Shown here: positions 21,979 to 31,149 of the stretch, piece after piece | Layout: every line of letters begins with the position of its first letter | How positions within the stretch are numbered: position 1 is the first letter of the stretch | From: Pseudomonadota bacterium | GTDB taxonomy: Bacteria; Pseudomonadota; Gammaproteobacteria; Steroidobacterales; Steroidobacteraceae | DNA: 33,771 nucleotides | Assembly: GCA_023457495.1 (NCBI GenBank) | Contig: JAEWLQ010000106.1 | Location: 1-33,771, forward strand | Direction of reading: 5' to 3' | Notes under the pieces: generated by a model | Database searches by the model: none | Seen by the model: only the letters and a program-made list of their open reading frames with translations | What the model was told of the DNA's origin: nothing | Made by a program: the position numbers and the translations under genes

Positions 21979-22215
21979 ATGAACACACAATCCGAAAAGA
22001 GCGGGTTCTCGCTCGCGAATCTTTCGGCGGCCAACTGGCTGGCGATCGTGCTGGTCATCCTGGCCGCCGCGTTCATTCTCCAGAACCGGGACCGCGTCAC
22101 GATCGATGTCTTCCACGTCGGCATACAGATGCCGCTGTGGCTGAGCCTCAGCGTGATGTTCGTGGTGGGCTGGCTGAGCGGCCGGTTCTGGCGTCGGGGC
22201 AAACCCGCCGACTGA
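21979..22215 (+). CDS. LapA-like (DUF1049) small inner-membrane protein
   Basis: 78 aa from ATG 21979 (MNTQSEKSGFSLANLSAAN). The frame is open 12 codons upstream, but that part is Pro/Trp-rich and has no family match. Two membrane helices, about 19-35 and 53-70. The intervening segment ILQNRDRVTIDVFHVGIQMPLWLSL, quoted in part, is the LapA/DUF1049 hallmark (QN-x-D/V-V-x-I/V-F). It ends WRRGKPAD. E. coli LapA works with LapB in lipopolysaccharide assembly; no lapB is adjacent here, so the role is inferred. It converges on clpA with 9 bp between stops. Confidence 0.8.
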   Translation: MNTQSEKSGFSLANLSAANWLAIVLVILAAAFILQNRDRVTIDVFHVGIQMPLWLSLSVMFVVGWLSGRFWRRGKPAD

Positions 22216-22224
22216 TTCCGTCGG

Positions 22225-24498
<2,274 letters not shown>

Positions 24499-24531
24499 CT
24501 TGGCAACCTCTCGGCCGTTACATCTCGTGCC

Positions 24532-24861
24532 TTACGCCTCCTCGAGCGTGCACATCAGCGGATGATGATGGTCGCGCGCGTACGAGGTGACGAGGGCCAC
24601 TTTCGTCTCGGCTATTTCGTATGTGAACACACCACAAATACCCTTGCCCTGCGTATGTACCTCAAGCATGACCCGCGTCGCAGTCGTGCGGTCCATGCGG
24701 AAGAACTTCTCGAGCACGTCGACGACGAATTCCATCGGGGTGTAATCGTCGTTGAGCAGCACCACCTGATATAACGGCGGCTGCTTGGTCTTGGGCTCGG
24801 CTTCTTCGACGGCGAGGCCCGCGCCCCCATGATCGGGGCGTTCAGTTTCAGAGCTGGGCAT
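24532..24861 (-). CDS. clpS: ClpS, N-degron adaptor of ClpAP
   Basis: 109 aa. A disordered Pro/Glu-rich N-terminus (1-~28) precedes the core: YQVVLLNDDYTPMEFVVDVL with N37, D38, D39 and M43, and H69 in EVHTQGKG. These match the E. coli N-degron pocket (N34, D35, D36, M40, H66) at an offset of 3. It delivers proteins with N-terminal Leu, Phe, Tyr or Trp to ClpA. It is first in a clpS-clpA operon. The proposed promoter lies so close that the mRNA may have almost no leader. Confidence 0.97.
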   Translation of the reverse strand: MPSSETERPDHGGAGLAVEEAEPKTKQPPLYQVVLLNDDYTPMEFVVDVLEKFFRMDRTTATRVMLEVHTQGKGICGVFTYEIAETKVALVTSYARDHHHPLMCTLEEA

Positions 24862-24869
24862 TGGCGCCC

Positions 24870-24898
24870 TTTATAGGGGTCGTCAACAGGCATGACAA
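24870..24898 (-). promoter_or_regulatory. Sigma70-type promoter of clpS-clpA
   Basis: On the minus strand: -35 TTGTCA (24898-24893), 17-bp spacer, -10 TATAAA (24875-24870), each 5 of 6 to consensus. The predicted start is ~24863, 2-3 nt before the clpS ATG (24861). AAGGG, a possible ribosome-binding site, overlaps the -10 and would be lost from such a transcript. Confidence 0.6.
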
Positions 24899-24972
24899 GT
24901 GGACGGTTGGGCTCGTCGCTTTGCCAAGACAAAACAAGCGCTTGAGGGCGCGAAGGAACGAAACGTATCATC

Positions 24973-25929
24973 ATGGAAATGGCTGCGAACATCTGGAGCT
25001 CGGGCGCAAGTGCTGGAGGCGACTGGCGCTCCCGCGTGATCGCGCGCGCTCCGCAGATCGTGACGTTCATCCTCGCTCTGGCGCTCGCGGCTCAACTGGC
25101 GCTGATTGTGGTCGGCATGAGCGGTCGCAGCCGTCAGACGGCGCCTCCACCTGTCGCCGCGGCGCCCGCCCCCCCTCTCGACATCGGCGCGCTGGTGAAT
25201 GCGCACCTGTTCGGCAATGCCGTCGTGCAGAACACCGGCGGCGACGCCGCGAACGCTCCGCCTTCGAGCATGCCGCTGGTCCTGGCGGGCGTGCTCGCCA
25301 CCGAGGATCCCAAGCTCGGCATGGCCATCATCGGCGAGAACGCGGCTTCGGCGAAGGTCGTTTCCGTCGGCAAACAGGTCCCGGGCGGCGCGCAGCTCCA
25401 TTCCGTGTACAACGATCGTGCCGTGATCGATCGGAACGGCACGCTCGAATCCGTCTTCCTGCCGCGGCGTTCGACGTCCGCGGCGGGCGCCCCGCCGCCG
25501 CCGATGCCCCTGGCGGGCGGTAACGATCAGGCGGTCGAGCGCATGCGCAGGCTGGTCAACGAGGACCCGGGCATGCTCGGCCAGGTCGTACGGCCACAGC
25601 CCGTGTTCGCCGGCGGCAAGATGCGCGGATTCCGCGTCTATCCCGGGGCCAACCGCCAGGCTTTCGCCCGGCTGGGACTGCGGGCCGGCGACCTCGTGAC
25701 CGCCATCAACGGTACCCCGCTCGACGACCGCGACCGTGCCCAGGAGATCTTCGGCACCCTGAATTCCTCGACCGATGCCCGGGTGATGGTCACCCGCAAT
25801 GGACGCCAGCAGGAACTCGTGCTCAACATTGCCCAGGTGGCTGCCGAAGCCGAGCAGCTGGGCAGCGGCGGCGATGGCATGATTCCAGCTGATGCGCCAC
25901 CGGCGGAACCGCCGCCAGGGAACGAATAA
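24973..25929 (+). CDS. gspC: Type II secretion inner-membrane protein GspC
   Basis: 318 aa. A short cytoplasmic N-terminus, one membrane helix (~28-48), a Pro/Ala-rich spacer, the HR domain (~70-165, with FGNAV and MPLVLAGVLATEDPKLGMAII) and a C-terminal PDZ domain (~205-290, with FRVYPGANRQAFARLGLRAG and DLVTAINGTPLDD). The HR domain contacts the GspD N0 domain and the PDZ domain helps select substrates. An acidic/Pro tail ends the protein. ATG 24979, two codons on, is an alternative start. First of gspC-D-E-F; divergent from clpS. Confidence 0.93.
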   Translation: MEMAANIWSSGASAGGDWRSRVIARAPQIVTFILALALAAQLALIVVGMSGRSRQTAPPPVAAAPAPPLDIGALVNAHLFGNAVVQNTGGDAANAPPSSMPLVLAGVLATEDPKLGMAIIGENAASAKVVSVGKQVPGGAQLHSVYNDRAVIDRNGTLESVFLPRRSTSAAGAPPPPMPLAGGNDQAVERMRRLVNEDPGMLGQVVRPQPVFAGGKMRGFRVYPGANRQAFARLGLRAGDLVTAINGTPLDDRDRAQEIFGTLNSSTDARVMVTRNGRQQELVLNIAQVAAEAEQLGSGGDGMIPADAPPAEPPPGNE

Positions 25930-25937
25930 CAAGTCTC

Positions 25938-28067
25938 ATGCAGTACCAGTCAAACAACACGAAGATCCGATCCTTCCGCTTCAACGTATTCGCCCTGCTC
26001 GTCGCCTTCATGGCGACCGGCATCGCCGGTGCGCAGCAGCTCAGCGGCCAGCGCATCACGCCTAACTTCCGGGAAGTGGAAATCGGCCAGATCATCGACG
26101 CGGTGGCGCAGGTCACGGGCAAGACCATTATCCCCGACCCGCGCGTGCGCGCGCAGGTCACGATGCTCTCGCAGACGCCCATGACCCCGGGCGCGTTCTA
26201 CGAAGCGTTCCTCGCGCTGCTACAGGTGCACCAGTTCGTCGCGGTGGAATCCGGCGGCATCATCCGGATCGTCCCGGACGCGAATGCCCGCCAGCTCGTC
26301 AACCAGGACCTGCCCGACCGCGTGAGAGGCGGCTCCGAGGAACTGGTCACGCAGGTGGTGGCGGTGAAGAACGTGAACGCCGCGCAGATCGTGCCGGTAC
26401 TCCGCCCCTTGCAGCCGCAGTCCGCGCATCTGGCGGCCTATCCGTCCAGCAACATCCTCATCATCTCGGACCGCGCCAGCAACGTTAGCCGCATCATGCG
26501 CATCATCGCGCGCATCGACCAGGCGGGTGACAGCGACGTCGACATCATCAATCTGCAGCACGCCACGGCGGCCGAGGTCGTGCGCGTGGTGAACACCTTT
26601 TTCACGCAGCCAGGCGCCGGGGCCGAAGGCGGCGGTGGTTCCCCCGCGCGCGTCATCGCTGACGACCGTTCGAACAGTGTTCTCATCGGCGGCGAAAAAT
26701 CGCTGCGGCTGCGCATCAAGACCCTGGTCGCGCATCTCGACACGCCGCTCGAGAGCGGCGGCGACACGCAGGTGCGTTACATCCAGTTCGCCGACGCGGA
26801 GAAGCTCGCGACCAAACTCAAGGAGCAGATCAGCGCGACCGTGGCCATTACCGGTGGGGCGCCCGCGGCCGGTGGGGCCGGAGCGTCGTCCGTCGCGGCG
26901 AGCGCGGATCGCACGACCACGATCTGGGCCGAGCCCGAGACCAACTCGCTCGTGATCACCGCGCCCGCGAAGGTGATGCGCTCGCTCATGTCCGTCGTCG
27001 ACAAGCTCGACATCCGCCGCGCCCAAGTGCTCGTCGAGGCCATCATCGTCGACGTGCAGGTGAAGAAGAACGCCGAGCTCGGTGTGAACTGGGCCGTCTG
27101 GTCCGAGGACAGCAGCAACATTCCGGTCGGGACGTTCCAGTCGCCGGTCGGCGGCGTGAATCTCGCGCAGCTCGCGGCCGCGGTCGACAACCCGGCCGCC
27201 GCCGCCGCGAGCAATCTCGGCAGCGGCACGACGTTCGGCATCGGACGCATCGCGGCCACCGGCGTCAACTTCGCCGCGATGCTGCGCGCACTGCAGGGCG
27301 ACGCGAACACCAACCTGATCGCGACGCCGTCGGCGGTCACGATGGACAACCAGGAAGCCGAACTGAAGGTGGCACAGGAAGTGCCCTTCATCACCGGCCA
27401 GTACACCAACACCACGGGCAGCACCGCCGGTGAGGTGAATCCTTTCACCACCGTGCAACGGCAGGAAGTCGGCACCATTCTCAAGATCACGCCGCAGGTG
27501 AACGAAGGCGGCGCGCTGGTGCAGCTCAAGATCGAAATCGAGAGCTCCGATCTCGCCGGCACCACTGGTGACGTCGGCAGCGCCATCACGCTCAAGCGCA
27601 CGATCAACACCAACGTGCTCATCGAAGACGGCGGCATCGTCGTGCTCGGCGGCCTGATCCGGGACGGCGACGTACGCAGCGAGCAGCGCGTGCCCTACCT
27701 CGGCCGCATCCCGGTCCTGGGCGCGCTCTTCAAGACCCGCAAGCGCGATTCGGAAAAGACCAATCTCATGGTGTTCATCCGGCCGAAGATCCTGCGCGAC
27801 GGCCTCGCCACGGCCATCGCGACGGATGCGAAGTACAACTACATCCGCAACGAGCAGATCAAGGCTGGCAGGCCGAAGACCGAAGTTCTGCCGCTGATCC
27901 CGTTCACCAAGGAACCGGTCCTGCCGCCCATTCCGCCGCCGCTGGCGCCGGACCAGGCGCCGATCTCCGATGCCCCCGCGCCGCCGTCCGAGTCGGGACC
28001 GACCGCGCCTCAGCCGGCGCTGCCGCAACCGCAGCAGCCGCCGCCTGAAACACAGCCGCAGCCATGA
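25938..28067 (+). CDS. gspD: Type II secretion outer-membrane secretin GspD
   Basis: 709 aa. Signal peptide 1-32 (cleavage AGA|QQ). Periplasmic domains: N0 (~38-115, NFREVEIGQIIDAVAQVTGK), N1 (~135-205), N2 (~207-280) and N3 (~280-365, interrupted by a Gly/Ala-rich insert GGAPAAGGAGA). The secretin barrel spans ~370-610 (VLVEAIIVDVQVKKNAELGV, VPFITG, and the gate/C-terminal motif VPYLGRIPVLGALFK). From ~650 there is an unusually Pro/Gln-rich tail (PPIPPPLAPDQAP and similar). It forms the ring channel for folded exoproteins. Starts 8 bp after gspC; its stop overlaps the gspE start (ATGA). Confidence 0.97.
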   Translation: MQYQSNNTKIRSFRFNVFALLVAFMATGIAGAQQLSGQRITPNFREVEIGQIIDAVAQVTGKTIIPDPRVRAQVTMLSQTPMTPGAFYEAFLALLQVHQFVAVESGGIIRIVPDANARQLVNQDLPDRVRGGSEELVTQVVAVKNVNAAQIVPVLRPLQPQSAHLAAYPSSNILIISDRASNVSRIMRIIARIDQAGDSDVDIINLQHATAAEVVRVVNTFFTQPGAGAEGGGGSPARVIADDRSNSVLIGGEKSLRLRIKTLVAHLDTPLESGGDTQVRYIQFADAEKLATKLKEQISATVAITGGAPAAGGAGASSVAASADRTTTIWAEPETNSLVITAPAKVMRSLMSVVDKLDIRRAQVLVEAIIVDVQVKKNAELGVNWAVWSEDSSNIPVGTFQSPVGGVNLAQLAAAVDNPAAAAASNLGSGTTFGIGRIAATGVNFAAMLRALQGDANTNLIATPSAVTMDNQEAELKVAQEVPFITGQYTNTTGSTAGEVNPFTTVQRQEVGTILKITPQVNEGGALVQLKIEIESSDLAGTTGDVGSAITLKRTINTNVLIEDGGIVVLGGLIRDGDVRSEQRVPYLGRIPVLGALFKTRKRDSEKTNLMVFIRPKILRDGLATAIATDAKYNYIRNEQIKAGRPKTEVLPLIPFTKEPVLPPIPPPLAPDQAPISDAPAPPSESGPTAPQPALPQPQQPPPETQPQP

Positions 28068-29551
28068 ACGCAGTCCCGGCGCCCGAGGTCACTCGCCCGC
28101 AGCGCGTCGGCTTCGCGTTCGCCAAGCGCAACGGCATCCTCGTGCAACGTGTGCACGACGGCGTGGCCGAGTGCGTGTTCCGCCCCGGCGCCGCGCCGCG
28201 CGCGATCGCCGAGGTGCGTCGCTACCTGGGCATCCCCATCCGGCTCGAGAAGGTCGAGGAGAGCCACTTCGATTCGCTGCTGCGGATCGCCTACGAAGCG
28301 GGCAGTGACGCCATGGAAGCCGCCTCCGGCGTCGAGGAATCGACCGATCTCGCCCACCTCGCGCAGGAGCTGCCCGAACAGGCCGACCTGCTCGAGAGCG
28401 AGGACGACGCGCCGATAATCCGACTGATCAACGCGGTGCTGACGCAGGCCGTCAAGGAAAACGCCTCGGACATCCACGTCGAGCCGTTCGAGAACCGGCT
28501 GGTGATCCGTTTCCGCGTGGACGGTGTGCTGCGCGAAGTCCTGCAGAGCAAGCGCGCGGTCGCGCCACTGGTGGTTTCGCGCATCAAGGTCATGTCGAAG
28601 CTCGACATCGCCGAGAAGCGACTACCGCAGGACGGCCGCATCAGCCTCAAGATCGCCGGGCGTTCGGTCGACGTGCGCGTCTCGACCATTCCGTCGGGCC
28701 ATGGCGAACGCGTGGTGCTGCGTATCCTCGACAAGCAGGCCGGCCGCCTGGAGCTCTCGGCGCTCGGCATGGATCCGCAGACCGAGCAGCAGATCGGCGA
28801 CCTGTTCAAGAAGCCGCACGGCATCATTCTGGTGACGGGTCCCACGGGCTCGGGCAAGACGACGACGCTGTACGCCGGCCTCGAGCACCTGAACGACAAC
28901 ACGCAGAACATCATGACGGTCGAGGACCCGATCGAGTACTACATCGACGGCATCGGCCAGACACAGGTCAACACCAAGGTCGAGATGACCTTCGCCCGCG
29001 GCCTGCGCGCCATCCTGCGCCAGGATCCGGACGTGGTGATGGTCGGCGAAATCCGCGACCTCGAAACCGCGCAGATCGCGGTGCAGGCCTCGCTCACCGG
29101 CCACCTCGTGCTCTCCACCTTGCACACGAACACGGCCGTCGGCGCCGTCACGCGACTGCGCGACATGGGCATCGAGCCGTTCCTGCTCTCCTCCTCGCTG
29201 ATCGGCGTGATCGCGCAGCGCCTGGTGCGCACGCTCAATCCCGATACCAAGCAGCCGTTCAAGGCCGGCGAATACGAGCGCCGGCTGCTGGGCCTCAAGC
29301 CCGAGGATCCGTCCCCGACGCTGTATCGTCCCCACGACGGTCCGGCCGGCTTCCGCGGACGCACCGGCATCTACGAGCTCGTGATCGTCGACGACCAGAT
29401 GCGCACGATGATCCATGACGGCGCGGCCGAGCACGAGCTCGAGCGCTACGCCCGCACCCTGACCCCCTCGATCCGCGACGACGGCCTGGACAAGGTCCTG
29501 CGCGGCGAGACCACGATCGAAGAAGTGCTCCGCGTCACGCGCGAGGATTGA
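28064..29551 (+). CDS. gspE: Type II secretion ATPase GspE, lacking the tetracysteine motif
   Basis: 495 aa. N-terminal N1E-like region (1-~110), then ENASDIHVEPFENRL (132-146), the catalytic core with Walker A GPTGSGKTTT (259-268), Asp box around EDPIEY, Walker B DPDVVMVGEIRD (321-332) and His box STLHTNT. Canonical GspE proteins have CPxC...CxxC before GYRGRxGIYE. Here the positions read NPDT (392-395) and RPHDGPAGFRGRTGIYE, so all four cysteines are absent; the only cysteine in the protein is C37. The region is present and in frame, so this is substitution, not truncation. GspE hydrolyses ATP to drive pseudopilus assembly with GspL and GspF. Confidence 0.96.
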   Translation: MNAVPAPEVTRPQRVGFAFAKRNGILVQRVHDGVAECVFRPGAAPRAIAEVRRYLGIPIRLEKVEESHFDSLLRIAYEAGSDAMEAASGVEESTDLAHLAQELPEQADLLESEDDAPIIRLINAVLTQAVKENASDIHVEPFENRLVIRFRVDGVLREVLQSKRAVAPLVVSRIKVMSKLDIAEKRLPQDGRISLKIAGRSVDVRVSTIPSGHGERVVLRILDKQAGRLELSALGMDPQTEQQIGDLFKKPHGIILVTGPTGSGKTTTLYAGLEHLNDNTQNIMTVEDPIEYYIDGIGQTQVNTKVEMTFARGLRAILRQDPDVVMVGEIRDLETAQIAVQASLTGHLVLSTLHTNTAVGAVTRLRDMGIEPFLLSSSLIGVIAQRLVRTLNPDTKQPFKAGEYERRLLGLKPEDPSPTLYRPHDGPAGFRGRTGIYELVIVDDQMRTMIHDGAAEHELERYARTLTPSIRDDGLDKVLRGETTIEEVLRVTRED

Positions 29552-29563
29552 CGCCTCCTTCAC

Positions 29564-30778
29564 ATGGGTGCCTTCGAATACACCGCGCTCGACAGCGCCG
29601 GCCGCGAGCAGAATGGAGTCGTCGAAGGCGACACCATCAAACACGTCCGGCAGATCCTGCGCGAGCGCCAGCTGCTGCCGGTCACGGTCGCCGAGGTCAA
29701 ACACGGTGAGGCGAAACGCCAGCGTTCGTTTTCGCTGCGCCGCGGCGTCTCCGCGTCCGACCTGTCCCTGCTGACGCGCCAGCTCGCGACCCTCGTGAAG
29801 GCGGGACTGCCACTCGAGGAGGCGCTGCTCGCGGTGTCGCAGCAATCCGAGAAGCCGCGCGTGCAGAGCATCATGCTCGGCGTGCGCGCGAAGGTGATGG
29901 AAGGCCACACGCTCGCCGATGGTCTCGGGGAATTCCCGAAAGTTTTTCCGGAGATCTATCGCTCCACCGTCTCGGCCGGCGAGAGCTCGGGCCGGCTCGA
30001 CGGGGTGCTCGAGCGCCTGGCGGACTACACCGAGAATCGAGAAGTGACGCGCCAGAAAGTCCTGGGCGCGATGCTCTACCCCATCGTGCTGTCGATCATC
30101 TGCCTGGGCATCGTCACCGGCATGATGGTGTACGTCGTCCCGAAGGTCATCGAGGTCTTCGAGTCGAGCAAGGGCAACCTGCCCTTCGCCACCCAGGTGC
30201 TGATCACCGTCAGCGAGTTCCTGCGCAACTGGGGGGTTTATCTTGCCATCGCCATCCTGCTGGCCATCGTAGGATTCATCTACTGGCTGAAGAATCCGGA
30301 CAACCGCCGGCGCTTCCATCGTTTCCTGCTGCGGTTGCCGCTGGCTGGTCGCCTGGTACGCGGGTTCAACACCGCGCGATTCACGCGCACCTTCAGCATC
30401 CTGACCGCCAGCGCCGTCCCGGTGCTAGAGGCCATGCGCATCGCGGGCGAGGTCGTGACCAATCTACCCATGCGCGACGCGGTCGCCGCCGCGGCGGCCC
30501 GCGTGCGTGAAGGCGCGCCCATCGGCCGTTCGCTGGCCTCGAGCAAGTTGTTCCCGCCCATGACGGTGCATCTCATCTCCTCGGGCGAATCGAGCGGCGA
30601 GCTGGATGCGATGCTCGAACGCGCGGCGACCAACCAGGAGCGCGAACTCGATTCGATGATGGGTGCGTTGGTCGGACTGCTCGGACCTCTTCTCATAGTT
30701 GTGATGGGCCTCTTCGTCATGGGCATCGTTTTTGCAATGCTGATGCCGATATTCGAGATGAACAATCTGATCCGCTGA
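29564..30778 (+). CDS. gspF: Type II secretion inner-membrane platform protein GspF
   Basis: 404 aa, normal length. Begins MGAFEYTALDSAGREQNGVV. Two cytoplasmic helical domains, each with the family repeat (LSLLTRQLATLVKAGLPLEE at 67-86; TRTFSILTASAVPVLEAM at 274-291). Membrane helices at ~170-193, 224-242 and 368-393. The SAGESSG (137-143) and SSGESSGELD (339-348) motifs are typical. It forms the platform with GspL and GspM to which GspE docks. It follows gspE by 12 bp. No gspG-N follows; the operon ends here. Confidence 0.97.
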   Translation: MGAFEYTALDSAGREQNGVVEGDTIKHVRQILRERQLLPVTVAEVKHGEAKRQRSFSLRRGVSASDLSLLTRQLATLVKAGLPLEEALLAVSQQSEKPRVQSIMLGVRAKVMEGHTLADGLGEFPKVFPEIYRSTVSAGESSGRLDGVLERLADYTENREVTRQKVLGAMLYPIVLSIICLGIVTGMMVYVVPKVIEVFESSKGNLPFATQVLITVSEFLRNWGVYLAIAILLAIVGFIYWLKNPDNRRRFHRFLLRLPLAGRLVRGFNTARFTRTFSILTASAVPVLEAMRIAGEVVTNLPMRDAVAAAAARVREGAPIGRSLASSKLFPPMTVHLISSGESSGELDAMLERAATNQERELDSMMGALVGLLGPLLIVVMGLFVMGIVFAMLMPIFEMNNLIR

Positions 30779-30798
30779 CAATTCGTCGATAAGCCCCA

Positions 30799-30827
30799 TT
30801 GCATGACGACTGCGCTCGTTTTATAAC
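30799..30827 (+). promoter_or_regulatory. Possible promoter of the small acidic protein gene
   Basis: TTGCAT (30799-30804), 17-bp spacer, TATAAC (30822-30827). The -10 is good and the -35 weak. The expected start ~30834 gives a ~23-nt leader to ATG 30857. This suggests the gene is not simply the end of the gsp operon. Confidence 0.4.
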
Positions 30828-30856
30828 GCGGCCATCTGAGGCCTGCGTTTACTACG

Positions 30857-31114
30857 ATGAACGAGAAGCCCGAGTCGGAAGAATTCGACGAAGACGAAGA
30901 AGAGACCGCGTTCGAGGCAACGAGCGAGGTCGATTTCGATCGCCTCGCCAAGGATCTCGACGCCGCGAAGAAGCGTGGCCAGAAATTGGGCGATCCCGCC
31001 TGGCGCAGGCTCGAGCGGCGCGTCGAAGAAAAGCACACCGCGGAGCTCACGAGCGACTTCGATGATTACGACATCGATGACGACTCGACCGCGGTGCGCA
31101 GAATGCGAAGTTAG
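30857..31114 (+). CDS. Small acidic/charged protein of unknown function
   Basis: 85 aa. The N-terminus is very acidic (SEEFDEDEEETAFEATSE), followed by a charged helix (FDRLAKDLDAAKKRGQKLGD, PAWRRLERRVEEKHTAEL), then FDDYDIDDD and a basic end VRRMRS. No signal peptide, membrane segment or cysteine. The layout resembles small proteins sometimes named 'PA3496 family, putative envelope integrity', but I am not certain of that link. Composition and codon use match neighbouring genes, and the own promoter-like sequence at 30799-30827 supports it being real. It ends 35 bp before the convergent dnaE2 stop; that gap holds only a weak CGTCG/CGACG hairpin. Confidence 0.7.
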   Translation: MNEKPESEEFDEDEEETAFEATSEVDFDRLAKDLDAAKKRGQKLGDPAWRRLERRVEEKHTAELTSDFDDYDIDDDSTAVRRMRS

Positions 31115-31149
31115 GTGCACGCCGTCGAAGCGACGACGTCCGTGAGTGA

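Noticed and set aside
26220..28028. 602-codon minus-strand frame opposite gspD, and similar long frames opposite gspE-gspF and GH9
   Set aside because: Antisense shadows typical of high-GC genomes. No start context and no recognisable domain.
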